Shown: piece by piece, positions 18,163 through 29,434 of the stretch
How positions within the stretch are numbered: position 1 is the first letter of the stretch
Layout of the letters: each line of letters opens with the position of its first letter
Assembly (NCBI RefSeq): GCF_000657795.2
Contig: NZ_JHEP02000010.1
Coordinates: 1-64,000, forward strand
Origin: Bordetella pseudohinzii
GTDB taxonomy: Bacteria; Pseudomonadota; Gammaproteobacteria; Burkholderiales; Burkholderiaceae_B
DNA length: 64,000 nucleotides
Reading direction: 5' to 3'
Made by a program: the position numbers and the translations under genes
The notes under the pieces: generated by a model
Told to the model about the DNA's origin: nothing
The model's input: only the letters and a program-made list of their open reading frames with translations
Databases searched by the model: none

Positions 18163-18894
18163 CTACGCCAGGTCGGCGATGCTCAGCGGATTGTTGGGGA
18201 AGGGCTTGTTCTTGAAGTCCACGATGTTGCGCGCGTGGGTGGCGACCACGCCGGGAAAGCCGATGTCTTTCCAGACCGCCTTGTCGTGATTGCCGCCGTA
18301 GATGGGGTCGGCGAACATGCCTTCCATGACCAGCTGATAGACCATGGCGAAAAAGACCTTGGACGGCGGGCCTCCGTCAAAGGCGAGGCTGCCGGTTTCC
18401 AGTCCCTTGAGCACCTCCTCGCGCTGGGCCTCGCTGGCCAGATCGAAGGATTTGCCCCCGTACTGCTTGCTACAGTAGGCGTTGGTCTGCAGGATGCCCG
18501 AGCGCATCAGCTCGGCCGGCGAGAGCGCCAGCTGATAGCCCTGGTTGGGGCTGCCCAGCTGCCAGGGGCCTTGCTGGTAGAGGCGGTCTCCCTTGCCCCA
18601 GTTGCCGGCCAGGGCCCGGTCGATATAGGTGTGCAGGCCGAGATCCATGCCGCTGCCGCCCAGGCCGCCTTCGGCCGGCACCATATGCATGACAAGCGCT
18701 TCGACAAAGGCGGCTTCCTCGGGCGTGAGAAAGACATAGCCGGCCGGTGTCTCGTCGGCGGCCGGCGCGGCCGCCGCGGGGGCCGCCGCCTGCTGCGCCA
18801 AGCCCGCCAGCGGCAGGCCGGCGCCGGCCGCGGCCGTGCCTCCGATCACCGCGCCGCGCAGGAAGACGCGGCGGCTTTCCTTGAACTCTTCCAT
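18163..18894 (-). CDS. Gluconate 2-dehydrogenase subunit 3-like protein with Tat signal
   Basis: The protein has 243 residues. A twin-arginine signal SRRVFLRG at residues 7-14 precedes a hydrophobic, alanine/glycine-rich stretch. An Ala/Pro linker then leads to the subunit-3 domain (FLTPEEAAFVEALVMHMVPAE). ATG at 18894 is preceded by GGAGGGG; earlier in-frame codons lack such a site. It is the small subunit that escorts the GMC flavoprotein through the Tat system. It is the first gene of a three-gene operon with the flavoprotein and cytochrome. Confidence 0.9.
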   Translation of the reverse strand: MEEFKESRRVFLRGAVIGGTAAAGAGLPLAGLAQQAAAPAAAAPAADETPAGYVFLTPEEAAFVEALVMHMVPAEGGLGGSGMDLGLHTYIDRALAGNWGKGDRLYQQGPWQLGSPNQGYQLALSPAELMRSGILQTNAYCSKQYGGKSFDLASEAQREEVLKGLETGSLAFDGGPPSKVFFAMVYQLVMEGMFADPIYGGNHDKAVWKDIGFPGVVATHARNIVDFKNKPFPNNPLSIADLA

Positions 18895-19132
18895 AAACCC
18901 CTCCGTGTAGTGCTTGCTGTTTCGGGTGGACAAGGCAAGGTCCGCCAGCGCCATGGCGAGGGCGAGCGTCATCGGAGGGGGGGGAGACAACGTCGAGTTC
19001 AGAGCACCGACACAGGGCGTTGCGACGGCCGCGGTGCTCCGCGGCAGAAGGGCAGCGTAAGGTTCAGGACTCGGACGTGGCAAACACGGCGCGGCTAAGA
19101 CCCCTGGATCACACTTGCACTGGCAGGATGCA

Positions 19133-19164
19133 ACAAGCCTAGGCTTGTAAGCTGAATTTCAGCT
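19133..19164. repeat. Two adjacent perfect palindromes downstream of murJ
   Basis: ACAAGCCTAGGCTTGT (19133-19148) is a perfect 16-base palindrome. One base later AGCTGAATTTCAGCT (19150-19164) is a perfect 15-base palindrome. They lie 14 bases beyond the murJ stop and about 240 bases upstream of the Tat dehydrogenase operon. They lack a T-tract, so they may be protein-binding sites or mRNA 3' hairpins. Confidence 0.75.
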
Positions 19165-19177
19165 GAACAAGGTGGGG

Positions 19178-20737
19178 TCAGGAGGCGGCGCGGCGGTTGA
19201 AATCGCGCGGACGCAAGCCGAGGGCGAACAGCACGCCGAAGTAGGCCAGGCCGCTGGCGGCAAGCACGGCGGCCAGCCAGCCGGCGCGCAGCAGGGGATA
19301 GTGCTTGAGCGCGATCCAGTCGATGTGATGGCCGGCCCACAGCAGCACGGCGGCCAGCGCCAGCAGCGCCGGCACGATGCGCAGGGCAAAGCGCAGCCAC
19401 TGCCGCCCGGGCTGGTAGACCCCCCGGCGGCGCAGGCCGGCAAGCAGCATCAGGGCATTGAGGCAGGCGCCCAGGCCGATGGCCAGGGCCAGGCCGGCGT
19501 GCGCCAGCATCGGCACGAAGATGGCGTTCATGATCTGGGTCATGATCAGCACCAGAATCGCGATCTTCACGGGCGTGCGGATATCCTGCTGGGCATAGAA
19601 GCCGGGGGCGAGGATCTTGACCGACAGCAGGCCGATCAGGCCCACGGAATAGGCGATGACGGCCAGCCGGGTCTGCTGCACGTCGGCGGCCTGGAAGGCG
19701 CCATAGTGAAACAGCGTGGCCACCAGCCCGTCGGCCAGCAGCATCATGCCCAGCGCCGCGGGCAGGCCGAGCAGCAACACCATGCGCAGCCCCCAGTCCA
19801 GCAAGGCGCTGTAGCCGGCCTGGTCCTGGCGGGCGTGGGCGGCCGACAGGCTGGGCAGCAGCACCGTGCCCAGCGCCACGCCCAGCAGCGCGGTCGGAAA
19901 CTCCATCAGGCGGTCGGCGAAGGACAGCCAGGTCACGCTGCCCGCCTGGAGCCAGGTGGCGATATTGGTGTTGATGAGCAGCGAGATCTGCGCCACCGAG
20001 ACGCCCAGGGTGGCCGGGGCCATCTGCCGGAGGATGCGCTTGACGGTGGGATCGGCCCATGCCTGGCGCACGCGCAGCGTCGGGCGCGGCGTCAGGCCCA
20101 GCCGGGCCAGCGCCGCCCACTGGATGACCAGCTGGGCGACGCCGCCGGCCATCACGCCGATGGCCAGCGCGTAAATGGGCACGTCCAGGCGCGGGGCCAG
20201 CCAGATGGCGGCGGCGATCATGGAAAGATTGAGCAGCACCGGCGTGAAGGCCGGGACGGCGAATTTGCGCCAGGTATTGAGCACGCCGGAGGCGAAGGCC
20301 ACCAGGGACATGCACAGGATGTAGGGGAACATCACCCGCGTCATCCAGACCGCCGCGCCGAATTCGGTGGCGCGCGCGCTGCCGCGCAGGCCGCTGGCCA
20401 TGGCCGTCACGACCCAGGGCGCGGCCAGGATGCCCGCCACCGTGACGGCCATGAGGGCCAGGGTCAGGAGCAGGGCCACGCGGTCGAGCAGGACGCGGAC
20501 GTCCTGGTCGCCGTGGCGCGTGCGCGCGGCGCCCAGGATGGGCACGAAGGCCTGCGCGAAAGCGCCCTCGGCGAACAGGCGCCGCAGCAGGTTGGGAATA
20601 CGGAAAGCGACCCAGAAGGCATCGGTCAGGGCTCCGGCGCCGAATGCGCGCGCAATCAGGATGTCGCGGATCAACCCCGTGATGCGCGAGAGCAGCGTGA
20701 AGCTGCTGACCGTTGCGGCCGAGCGGAACAATGCCAT
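19178..20737 (-). CDS. murJ: Lipid II flippase MurJ
   Basis: A 519-residue membrane protein of the MVF/MOP family with about 14 hydrophobic segments. It moves lipid II to the periplasmic face for peptidoglycan synthesis. The family start MALFRSAATVSSFTLLSRITGLIRD, with the ARAFGAGALTDAF motif following, identifies it. I chose ATG at 20737 because homologues begin here; 14 further in-frame codons exist upstream within a terminator hairpin and are unlikely to be translated. Confidence 0.95.
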   Translation of the reverse strand: MALFRSAATVSSFTLLSRITGLIRDILIARAFGAGALTDAFWVAFRIPNLLRRLFAEGAFAQAFVPILGAARTRHGDQDVRVLLDRVALLLTLALMAVTVAGILAAPWVVTAMASGLRGSARATEFGAAVWMTRVMFPYILCMSLVAFASGVLNTWRKFAVPAFTPVLLNLSMIAAAIWLAPRLDVPIYALAIGVMAGGVAQLVIQWAALARLGLTPRPTLRVRQAWADPTVKRILRQMAPATLGVSVAQISLLINTNIATWLQAGSVTWLSFADRLMEFPTALLGVALGTVLLPSLSAAHARQDQAGYSALLDWGLRMVLLLGLPAALGMMLLADGLVATLFHYGAFQAADVQQTRLAVIAYSVGLIGLLSVKILAPGFYAQQDIRTPVKIAILVLIMTQIMNAIFVPMLAHAGLALAIGLGACLNALMLLAGLRRRGVYQPGRQWLRFALRIVPALLALAAVLLWAGHHIDWIALKHYPLLRAGWLAAVLAASGLAYFGVLFALGLRPRDFNRRAAS

Positions 20738-20753
20738 GGGAACGCTTGAGAGG

Positions 20754-20781
20754 AAAAGCGTGCCGGCCACGGCCGGCACGC
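20754..20781 (-). terminator. Terminator after the SDR gene
   Basis: On the minus strand an 11-bp GC stem (arms 20758-20768 and 20771-20781) is followed by TTTTCC. It separates the SDR gene from murJ. Confidence 0.65.
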
Positions 20782-20797
20782 GGGACTGCTTGGCAGT

Positions 20798-21556
20798 TTA
20801 CTTCGGCGGCATCCGGATCGCGCCATCGAGGCGGATCGTTTCGCCGTTGAGCATGTCGTTGGTGATGATGCTCTGCACCAGCTTGGCGTAGTCTTCGGGA
20901 CGGCCGAGGCGGGCGGGGAAGGGGATGCTGGCGGCCAGCGAGTCCTGCACGTCCTGGGGCATGCCGAAGATCATGGGCGTGCCGAAGATGCCTGGGGCGA
21001 TGGTCATGCAGCGGATGCCGGTCTTGGCGAGATCGCGCGCGATGGGCAGCGTCATGCCGGCCACGCCGGCCTTGGAGGCGGCATAGGCGGCCTGGCCGAT
21101 CTGGCCGTCGAAGGCCGCGACCGAGGCGGTGTTGATCAGCACGCCGCGCTCGCCGGTGGGCTCGGCCGTGTTCTGGCTCATGGCCTCGGCGGCCAGGCGC
21201 ATCATGTTGAAACTGCCGATCAGGTTGATGGACACCACCTTCTGGAACAGATCCAGCGGGTGGGCGCCATTCTTGCCGACGATCTTGGCCGCCGGCGCCA
21301 CGCCGGCGCAGTTCACCAGGCCGAACAGCGGCCCGAGTTCGAGGGCGGCGGCCACGGCGGCCTTGCCATCGGCTTCCTGGGTGACGTCGCAGTGCACATA
21401 GCGCTGGCCGAGCTCCTTGGCCAGGGCCTGGCCCGGTTCGTCCTGCAGGTCGGCGATGACGACTTTGCCGCCTTGGGCGACCAGCATGCGGGCGGTGCCG
21501 GCGCCCAGGCCGGATGCGCCGCCCGTGACGATGAATACCTTGTTGGCGATTTCCAT
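20798..21556 (-). CDS. Short-chain dehydrogenase, 3-hydroxyacyl-CoA dehydrogenase type-2-like
   Basis: A 252-residue SDR. The cofactor motif [12 protein letters not shown] is at residues 10-21, NCAGVAPA near residue 88, and the catalytic serine plus YxxxK are in [23 protein letters not shown]. The [11 protein letters not shown] and [16 protein letters not shown] segments are typical of the type-2 3-hydroxyacyl-CoA dehydrogenase group acting in fatty-acid or branched-chain acyl-CoA oxidation. It lies between adk and murJ, separated from each by a hairpin terminator. Confidence 0.88.
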   Translation of the reverse strand: MEIANKVFIVTGGASGLGAGTARMLVAQGGKVVIADLQDEPGQALAKELGQRYVHCDVTQEADGKAAVAAALELGPLFGLVNCAGVAPAAKIVGKNGAHPLDLFQKVVSINLIGSFNMMRLAAEAMSQNTAEPTGERGVLINTASVAAFDGQIGQAAYAASKAGVAGMTLPIARDLAKTGIRCMTIAPGIFGTPMIFGMPQDVQDSLAASIPFPARLGRPEDYAKLVQSIITNDMLNGETIRLDGAIRMPPK

Positions 21557-21600
21557 GTCAGATCTCGAAGAAGTCCGAAGCCCGGCCGGGAGCGGCGGGC

Positions 21601-21639
21601 AAAGAAAACCGGCTGCCGCGCGCTGGGCGGGGCAGCCGG
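21601..21639 (-). terminator. Terminator after adk
   Basis: Arms CCGGCTGCC (21609-21617) and GGCAGCCGG (21631-21639) form a 9-bp stem. On the minus strand it is followed by TTTTCTTT. Confidence 0.75.
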
Positions 21640-21649
21640 CGGGTTTGCC

Positions 21650-23238
<1,589 letters not shown>

Positions 23239-23255
23239 GGTCGGCGCTCGCGGAC

Positions 23256-23435
23256 TCAGCTGCCAGCCGTCGCGTCGAGCGAGCGCGCTTCGCTTTCCAG
23301 CATGACGGGAATGCCGTCACGGACCGGAAAGGCGAGGCGGTCCGCGTGGCAGACGAGCTCGCCCTCGGCGCGCAGAAGTTCGAGACGGCCCTTGCACAGC
23401 GGGCACACGAGAATGTCGAGAAGGCGGGATTCCAT
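23256..23435 (-). CDS. Trm112/YcaR family small zinc-ribbon protein
   Basis: A 59-residue protein starting [20 protein letters not shown]. Cysteines C11 and C14 form one CxxC half and C29 is a further candidate ligand. The [13 protein letters not shown] ending is the family signature. Bacterial members are usually encoded between lpxK and kdsB, exactly as here. Their function is not settled; they are related to the Trm112 methyltransferase activator. The gaps are 25 bases to lpxK and 17 bases to kdsB. Confidence 0.92.
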   Translation of the reverse strand: MESRLLDILVCPLCKGRLELLRAEGELVCHADRLAFPVRDGIPVMLESEARSLDATAGS

Positions 23436-23460
23436 GGCTGAATTCTAAAGCAGAACGCGG

Positions 23461-24495
23461 CTAGCGCGGGGCCAGGGCGCGCAGGCGGCTGTCGAGCCAG
23501 TCCAGGAAATCCGGCGCTGAAAAACGCGCCCGCACCTGGACCGACCAGAGGCGGGGGTCATCGAAGCCGGCGCATTTCACGGCGTCCTTGGCGGTGATGA
23601 AGATGGCGTCGGCGCTCAGGCCGGCGAAAGGGGAGTGGGCGTAGTCGTAGTGGTCCGGCAGCGCCAGGCGCGGCGTGGGCACCAGGCCCGCGCTTTCCAG
23701 GGTGCGGAAGAAGCGGCCGGGATTGCCGATGCCGGCCGCGGCGGCCACGCGCTGGCCGGCGAAGGCCGACAAAGGGCGCTGCTGCCCGTCGCACAGTCGG
23801 CGGGCCTCTTGCGGCTCCAGCCACATGGCCCATTGGCGGGCCGGGCCCTCCTGGGGCACGCGGCCCGGGCCGGTGTTCAGGTTGGTGATGACGGCGTCGA
23901 CCTCGGCCAGCCGGCTGGCCGGTTCGCGCAGCGGGCCGGCGGGCAGCAGGCGCCCGTTGCCGATGCCGCGCTCGTCCTGCACCACGATTTCGATATCGCG
24001 CGCCAGGGCCAGATGCTGCAGGCCGTCGTCGGCCACGATGACATCGATCTCGGGATGGGCGGCCAGCAGGGCCTGGGCCGCCTCGGCGCGGCGCGGATGC
24101 ACGGCCACGGCCGCGCCTGTGGCCGCCGCGATGAGGGCGGGCTCGTCGCCGAAGTCCGCCGCGGCCAGCGCGCCCTGGCCCACCCGCGGCGGGCCCTCGA
24201 TGCGCACGCCATAGCCGCGGCTCACCATGCCGGGCGTGTAGCCGCGCGCGCGCAGGCCCTGCAGGATGGCCACCACCACCGGGGTCTTGCCGGTGCCGCC
24301 GACGTAGATATTGCCCACCACGACCACCGGCACTGGCGCCCGCCAGCCGGTCTTGCGGCCGTCCAGGTAGGCCTGGCGCTTGCGGCGCACCGCCAGGCCG
24401 GCCAGCGCGGACAAGGGGCGCAGCAGCGTCGACAGCCAGCCGCCCTGGCGCCATTGGCGCTGGACCTGGCGATGCAGGAAGTCGCGGATCTTCAC
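23461..24495 (-). CDS. lpxK: Tetraacyldisaccharide 4'-kinase (lipid A)
   Basis: A 344-residue inner-membrane-associated kinase that phosphorylates the 4' position of the lipid A disaccharide. It has a Walker A motif [12 protein letters not shown] near residue 61, and a DDGLQH motif near residue 147. The start overlaps the exbD stop by four bases, so translation is probably coupled. Confidence 0.96.
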   Translation of the reverse strand: MKIRDFLHRQVQRQWRQGGWLSTLLRPLSALAGLAVRRKRQAYLDGRKTGWRAPVPVVVVGNIYVGGTGKTPVVVAILQGLRARGYTPGMVSRGYGVRIEGPPRVGQGALAAADFGDEPALIAAATGAAVAVHPRRAEAAQALLAAHPEIDVIVADDGLQHLALARDIEIVVQDERGIGNGRLLPAGPLREPASRLAEVDAVITNLNTGPGRVPQEGPARQWAMWLEPQEARRLCDGQQRPLSAFAGQRVAAAAGIGNPGRFFRTLESAGLVPTPRLALPDHYDYAHSPFAGLSADAIFITAKDAVKCAGFDDPRLWSVQVRARFSAPDFLDWLDSRLRALAPR

Positions 24496-24908
24496 CGGGC
24501 GGTCTGGGCGGCGAAATTGACCCGGCCGATGCCGGCCTCGCGCGCGGCCTGCATGACGTTGACCACCGATTGGTGGCTGGCCTGGGCATCGGCATTGATG
24601 ACGATCACGGCATCGGGCCTGCCCTCGGCCGCCTGGCGCAGGGCCAGGGCCATGGCCGCCGGGTCGCCGCTGTCGAGCAGGGTGCCGTTGAGCGCGTAAT
24701 GGCCGTCCTGGCTCACGGCGATCTCCAGCGTGGCCGGCGGCTGGGCCTGATCGGCCTGGGCCTGGGGAAGGGTGACTTTCAGCTGGCTGTGGCGGGCGAA
24801 AGTGGTCGTGGCCGCCAGGAAGATCAGCATGACCAGCAGCACATCGATGAGCGGGATGAAATTGATGTCCAGCTCATCCTGCGGGCCTCGGCGGCGGCGG
24901 AAATTCAT
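24492..24908 (-). CDS. exbD: ExbD/TolR family biopolymer transport protein
   Basis: A 138-residue protein with a short cytoplasmic tail, one membrane helix ([19 protein letters not shown]) carrying the key aspartate, and a periplasmic domain. With ExbB it forms a proton-driven motor that energises TonB- or Tol-type partners. It overlaps both neighbours by four bases. No tonB or tolA gene is adjacent, so whether it serves iron uptake, Tol-Pal or lipid export is open. Confidence 0.88.
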   Translation of the reverse strand: MNFRRRRGPQDELDINFIPLIDVLLVMLIFLAATTTFARHSQLKVTLPQAQADQAQPPATLEIAVSQDGHYALNGTLLDSGDPAAMALALRQAAEGRPDAVIVINADAQASHQSVVNVMQAAREAGIGRVNFAAQTAR

Positions 24909-25501
24909 GGCCGCGCTCCGCGGGCCAGGCGCGCGGCGGCCTGCTCCATGGCGCTCATGTAGTTGTCCACCCGGCTGCGGAAGTAGCGGTGGGCGATCAT
25001 GGCGGGAATGGCGATGAGAATGCCGAAGCCGGTGTTGTACAGGGCCACCGAGATGCCGTGGGCCAGCTGGGCCGGGTCGGTGCTGCCCGGGCTGTAGGCG
25101 CCGAAGATCTCGATCATGCCCACCACGGTGCCGAACAAGCCCATGAGGGGCGCGACCATGGCGATGGTGCCGATGGCGGGGATATAGCGGTTGAGCTCCT
25201 GGGCCACGCCCTGTCCCACGGTCTCCACGGCGTCGCGCAGGGTCTCGCGCGGGGCCTGGCGCATGCGCAGCACCTCGGCCAGGATGCGGCCGAAGGGCGA
25301 ATTGCGCTCCAGGCGGGCCAGCGCTTCCGGGCTGTCCTCATGGTTGCGCAGCATCTCATTGACCTGCTCGCCCAGGCCGCGCGGCATCACCAGCGAGCGG
25401 CGCAGCGACAGCAGTCTTTCGAGAACCAGGGCCAGGCCGAGAATGGAAGTCGCCAGCAAGGGCCAGATCGGCCAGCCGGCATCGCGCAAAAGGGATAGCA
25501 A
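24905..25501 (-). CDS. exbB: ExbB/TolQ/MotA family proton channel protein
   Basis: A 198-residue inner membrane protein with three membrane segments: residues ~10-30, one around IAMVAPLMGLFGTVVGMIEIF, and one around ISVALYNTGFGILIAIPAMIAHRYF. The LMGLFGTVVGMI motif is typical of the family. It heads the exbB-exbD-lpxK-trm112-kdsB group. It works with ExbD as the stator of an ion-driven motor. Confidence 0.9.
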   Translation of the reverse strand: MLSLLRDAGWPIWPLLATSILGLALVLERLLSLRRSLVMPRGLGEQVNEMLRNHEDSPEALARLERNSPFGRILAEVLRMRQAPRETLRDAVETVGQGVAQELNRYIPAIGTIAMVAPLMGLFGTVVGMIEIFGAYSPGSTDPAQLAHGISVALYNTGFGILIAIPAMIAHRYFRSRVDNYMSAMEQAAARLARGARP

Positions 25502-25843
25502 GACGGGTGCTCCTGTGGTCGCGGCCTGTTTGGCCGCAAGGCTTATAAGGCGGCAATGTAACGGCGGGCCGGCATCAGTGGCAAGTCGCGGGGACAGGGC
25601 AAGCTATCCACAGTTTTTGTGGATAATTCTGTGCAAAACTTCCCGGAAACACACGTCCGCATTGGGTTTAGGGTGGGTTGCGTCTCTTTTGCTCAGTGTG
25701 ATGTTTGTATTAAATGCATATAAATCAAAGGCTTGCACGGAAAATCAAGGCGTTCCGGGCAGCCGGCGGGGCGGCCGGGATTGCGCTATCATGCGAGCCC
25801 GCAATTTCAAGCCCTGTGGACACATTTCGCCCCTCCGAGCCCC
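25502..25843. other. exbB-xseA intergenic region with DnaA-box pair and AT-rich stretch
   Basis: CTATCCACA (25604-25612, 8 of 9 to the DnaA consensus) faces TGTGGATAA (25618-25626, a perfect box on the other strand), making an ATCCACA/TGTGGAT dyad with a 5-base spacer. A 30-base stretch (25701-25730) has only six G/C in an otherwise GC-rich genome and includes TATAAA. A weaker box, TGTGGACAC, is at 25815-25823. No gene lies in the region, which also carries divergent promoters for exbB and xseA that I cannot pin down. Confidence 0.7.
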
Positions 25844-27202
25844 ATGACAATTGGATTTGCTGTCAAAGATGACGTATTCGCGCGGGATATCCTGTCGGTT
25901 GCCCAGCTGAACCAAGCCGTGGGGCAGCTCTTGGAGCGCAACATCCCGCCAATATGGGTGCGCGGCGAGGTGTCGAACTTCACGCAGGCGGCTTCCGGGC
26001 ATTGGTACTTCACCCTCAAGGACGCCCGCGCCGCGGTGCGCACCGTCATGTTCCGCAGCCGGGCCTCGGCGGTCGGTTTCGTGCCGCGTCCCGGCGACCA
26101 GGTCGAGGTGCGCGCCCGGGTGTCGCTTTATGAACCCCGGGGCGATTACCAGCTGCAGGCCGACGCCATGCGCCGCGCCGGCGTGGGCGATCTGTACGAG
26201 GCTTTTCTGCGCCTGAAGGACAAGCTGGCGGCCGAGGGGCTGTTCGACCCCGAACGCAAGCGCGCCCCGCTGCGGCTGCCGCGCGCCATCGGCGTGGTGA
26301 CGTCGCTGCACGCGGCGGCGCTGCGCGATGTGCTGTCGGCCCTGGCGCGGCGCGCGCCCCAGGTCGGGATCGTGATCTACCCGGCGCCGGTGCAGGGCGC
26401 CGACGCGGGCGCCCGCCTGGCGGCCCAGGTCCGCGCGGCCAGCGCCCGCCAGGAGGTCGACACGCTGCTCCTGGTGCGCGGCGGCGGCAGCATCGAGGAT
26501 TTGTGGAGCTTCAACGATGAGGACCTGGCCCGCGCCGTGGCCGGCTGCGCCATGCCCGTGATCAGCGGTGTCGGCCATGAGACGGATTTCACCATCGCCG
26601 ACTTCGTGGCCGACGTCAGGGCGCCCACCCCCACGGCAGCGGCCGAACTGGCTTGCGTGCCGCGCGCCGAGCTGTTGGCCTCGCTGGGGCATGCGGCCTC
26701 GCGCCTGGCGCGGGCGCAGCAGCGCCGCCTGGACCAGGCCGCCCAGCGCCTGGACCGGGCCAGCGCCCAGCTGATCTCTCCGGCCCAGCGCCTGGCGCAT
26801 CAGCGCGAGCGCCTGAACACGCTGCGGCATCGCCTGGCCTCGGCCGCCCAGCGGCCCCTGGCCGCCAGCGGCAGCCGCCTGGCGGCATTGCGCCAGCGCG
26901 TGGCGCGCCACGCGCCGCAGACGGCGCGCGCGCTGGACCGCGTGCAGGGATTGATGCAGAGACTGGCGCGCGGCCAACAGGGCTTGCTGGCCGAACGGCG
27001 GGCGCGCTTGCAGGCCCTGTCCGGACAACTGCGCGCCCTCGATCCCGAACATACGCTGGCGCGCGGCTACGCCGTGCTGCGCGATGCCCAGGGGCGGGTG
27101 GTCAGCCAGGCCGGCGCGCTGGCGGTGGGCGAGCGGGTGAGCATCGATCTGGCCCAGGGCCGGGTAGGCGCCGATGTCACGGATATTGAATCCAGCCGTT
27201 AA
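25844..27202 (+). CDS. xseA: Exodeoxyribonuclease VII large subunit
   Basis: A 452-residue protein with an N-terminal OB fold ([29 protein letters not shown]). The catalytic domain contains [21 protein letters not shown] and [19 protein letters not shown] long glutamine/arginine-rich coiled coil runs from about residue 285 to 400. With XseB it degrades single-stranded DNA from both ends. I chose ATG at 25844, the conserved family start; 37 upstream in-frame codons show no such conservation. xseB is not in the window. sodB follows, as in some related genomes. Confidence 0.96.
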   Translation: MTIGFAVKDDVFARDILSVAQLNQAVGQLLERNIPPIWVRGEVSNFTQAASGHWYFTLKDARAAVRTVMFRSRASAVGFVPRPGDQVEVRARVSLYEPRGDYQLQADAMRRAGVGDLYEAFLRLKDKLAAEGLFDPERKRAPLRLPRAIGVVTSLHAAALRDVLSALARRAPQVGIVIYPAPVQGADAGARLAAQVRAASARQEVDTLLLVRGGGSIEDLWSFNDEDLARAVAGCAMPVISGVGHETDFTIADFVADVRAPTPTAAAELACVPRAELLASLGHAASRLARAQQRRLDQAAQRLDRASAQLISPAQRLAHQRERLNTLRHRLASAAQRPLAASGSRLAALRQRVARHAPQTARALDRVQGLMQRLARGQQGLLAERRARLQALSGQLRALDPEHTLARGYAVLRDAQGRVVSQAGALAVGERVSIDLAQGRVGADVTDIESSR

Positions 27203-27294
27203 CCCCGCGGCGAGCCCGGGTTAAGGCGAAACCCCGCGAAGAGCCGATACAATCCAAGGGCTTGATCGTGCATTCAACAAAGAAGGAACCGACT

Positions 27295-27873
27295 ATGGCA
27301 CATACTCTTCCCCCTCTGCCTTACGCGCTGGACGCGCTGGCCCCGCGCATCTCCAAGGAGACGCTGGAGTACCACTACGGCAAGCACCATCAGACCTACG
27401 TCACCAACCTGAACAACCTGGTCCCGGGCACCGAGTTCGAGAACGCCTCGCTGGAAGACATCGTCAAGAAGTCCTCCGGTGGCATTTTCAACAACGCCGC
27501 CCAGGTCTGGAACCACACCTTCTACTGGAACAGCCTCTCGCCCAAGGGCGGCGGCGAACCCAGCGGCGCCCTGGCTGACGCCATCAAGGCCAAGTGGGGC
27601 AGCGTGGATGCCTTCAAGGAAGCCTTCAACAAATCGGCCGCCGGCAACTTCGGCTCGGGCTGGACCTGGCTGGTCAAGAAGGCCGACGGTTCGCTGGACA
27701 TCGTCAACACCAGCAACGCCGCCACGCCGCTGACCACGGCCGACAAGGCGCTGCTGACCTGTGATGTCTGGGAACACGCCTACTACATCGACTACCGCAA
27801 TGCCCGTCCCAAGTACCTGGAAAACTTCTGGGCCCTGGTGAACTGGGAATTCGCCGCGAAGAACTTCGCCTGA
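27295..27873 (+). CDS. sodB: Superoxide dismutase (Fe-type)
   Basis: A 192-residue cytoplasmic enzyme that converts superoxide to peroxide and oxygen. The metal ligands are seen in [18 protein letters not shown] and [10 protein letters not shown]. The FGSGWTWLV and NSLSPKGGG segments favour the iron form. ATG at 27295 follows AAGGAACC; an upstream ATG at 27262 lacks a site. A TACAAT hexamer at 27248-27253 may be its -10. Confidence 0.96.
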   Translation: MAHTLPPLPYALDALAPRISKETLEYHYGKHHQTYVTNLNNLVPGTEFENASLEDIVKKSSGGIFNNAAQVWNHTFYWNSLSPKGGGEPSGALADAIKAKWGSVDAFKEAFNKSAAGNFGSGWTWLVKKADGSLDIVNTSNAATPLTTADKALLTCDVWEHAYYIDYRNARPKYLENFWALVNWEFAAKNFA

Positions 27874-27910
27874 TTGGCAGACGGCGCGCCTGGCGCGCCT
27901 TGCACGATCG

Positions 27911-27934
27911 ACGGCCCGGCTCCTGCCGGGCCGT
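27911..27934 (+). terminator. Hairpin downstream of sodB
   Basis: Arms ACGGCCCGGC and GCCGGGCCGT form a 10-bp stem with loop TCCT. Only a weak T-tract follows, so it is a probable rather than certain terminator. Confidence 0.5.
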
Positions 27935-28015
27935 GTCATTTGTGCGGCGCCCTGGCTATCAGGCGCCTGTTACGGCGGCGGTGGTAAGGTTGGGCTGTCC
28001 CGCCACAAAAAGAAT

Positions 28016-29434
28016 ATGTCCCAGACCGCTTCTTCTTCGCCCCAGGCCCGCCCCTGGATCCGCGCCCGTCGCCTGGCCCGGCGCAAGACCCGCCAGATGC
28101 GGCGCTTCTCGCGCAAAGGCCTGCAGATCTCGCTCCTGCTGGCGGGCGCGGCCCTGGTGGCCCTGGTCTCCATGGGCTTTGCCCAGCTGGCGGATTGGGC
28201 CTTGGACTGGAACCGTCAATGGGCGGCCGCCCACGGCTGGCTGGCGCTGATCGTGCTGCCTTGCGCGCTGGCCGGCCTGCGCTGGCTGACGCTGCGCTAT
28301 GCGCCCCAGGCCGCCGGCAGCGGGATCCCGCAAGTCATCGCCGCCTTGTCGCTGCGCCCGGGCCCGGCGCAGACCAGTCTGGTGTCCCTGCGGCAGACGC
28401 TCTGGAAAATCCCGCTCACCTTCCTGGCCATGCTGGCTGGCGCCTCGGTCGGGCGTGAAGGCCCCTCGGTGCAGGTGGGCGCGGCCGTCATGCTGTCCTG
28501 GGGCAATCTGTGCCGCCGCCTGGGGCTGCGCATGCGCGGCTTCCATGCCCAGGAATTGATCGCCGCGGGCGCCGCCGGCGGCCTGGCCGCCGCCTTCAAT
28601 GCCCCGCTGGCCGGGGTGATCTTCGCCATCGAGGAGCTGGGGCGGGGCGCCGCGCTGCGCTGGCAGCGCCTGGTGCTGCTGGGGGTGCTGGCCTGCGGTT
28701 TCATGGTGGTGGCGCTGGCGGGCAACAATCCCTATTTCGGCGTATTCGGGGGGCAGGCCCTGGCCGAGAACATGATCGGCTGGGTCATCGCCTGCGGCCT
28801 GCTCAATGGCTGTCTCGGCGGCTTGTTCGCCCGCCTGCTGGGCAAGGGCCTGACCGGCGTGCTGCCGCAAGCCTGGCGCGAGACCGTGCGCCGCCGCCCC
28901 ATCGCCGCGGCCTTCGGCCTGGGGCTGGCCGTGGCCCTGATCGGCCTGGCCAGCCAGGGCGCCACCTATGGCACGGGCTATGGCACGGCGGCCGTGCTGC
29001 TGGCCGGCGATGGCGCGGCGCCGGCGGGTTTCGGGCTGTCCAAGCTCGCGGCGACCGTGGCCTCGTATTGGGCCGGCATCCCGGGCGGCATCTTCACCCC
29101 GGCCCTGACCACCGGCGCGGGCCTGGGGCACCAGTTATGGCTCTGGACCGGCGGCAGCGTGGACGGCAAGGTGCTGGTGCTGATCTCGATGGCGGCCTTC
29201 CTGGCCGCGGCCACGCAGTCGCCGCTGACCGCCAGCGTGGTGGTCATGGAAATGACCGGCAGCCAGCCCATGCTGTTCTGGCTATTGGCCGGCTCGCTGC
29301 TGGCCTCGGTGGTGTCGCGCCAGTTCTGTCCCCAGCCTTTCTATCATCTCTCGGCCGGCCGTTTCCGCCGGGTCGCCCAGCTGGAGGCCGCCCGCCGCCA
29401 GGCGCCCAAACCGCCCGAGGTGTCCAAGCCGTAG
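28016..29434 (+). CDS. ClC-family chloride channel/transporter
   Basis: A 472-residue polytopic membrane protein. The selectivity-filter motifs GSGIPQV (near residue 100), GREGPSVQVG (near residue 145, with the gating glutamate of H+/Cl- exchangers) and GIPGGIFTPALTTGAGLG (near residue 355) are all present. There is no CBS domain tail. It may exchange chloride for protons in acid stress, or transport another anion such as fluoride; the GREGP motif argues against the fluoride subgroup. It stands alone between sodB and the thiolase gene. Confidence 0.92.
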   Translation: MSQTASSSPQARPWIRARRLARRKTRQMRRFSRKGLQISLLLAGAALVALVSMGFAQLADWALDWNRQWAAAHGWLALIVLPCALAGLRWLTLRYAPQAAGSGIPQVIAALSLRPGPAQTSLVSLRQTLWKIPLTFLAMLAGASVGREGPSVQVGAAVMLSWGNLCRRLGLRMRGFHAQELIAAGAAGGLAAAFNAPLAGVIFAIEELGRGAALRWQRLVLLGVLACGFMVVALAGNNPYFGVFGGQALAENMIGWVIACGLLNGCLGGLFARLLGKGLTGVLPQAWRETVRRRPIAAAFGLGLAVALIGLASQGATYGTGYGTAAVLLAGDGAAPAGFGLSKLAATVASYWAGIPGGIFTPALTTGAGLGHQLWLWTGGSVDGKVLVLISMAAFLAAATQSPLTASVVVMEMTGSQPMLFWLLAGSLLASVVSRQFCPQPFYHLSAGRFRRVAQLEAARRQAPKPPEVSKP

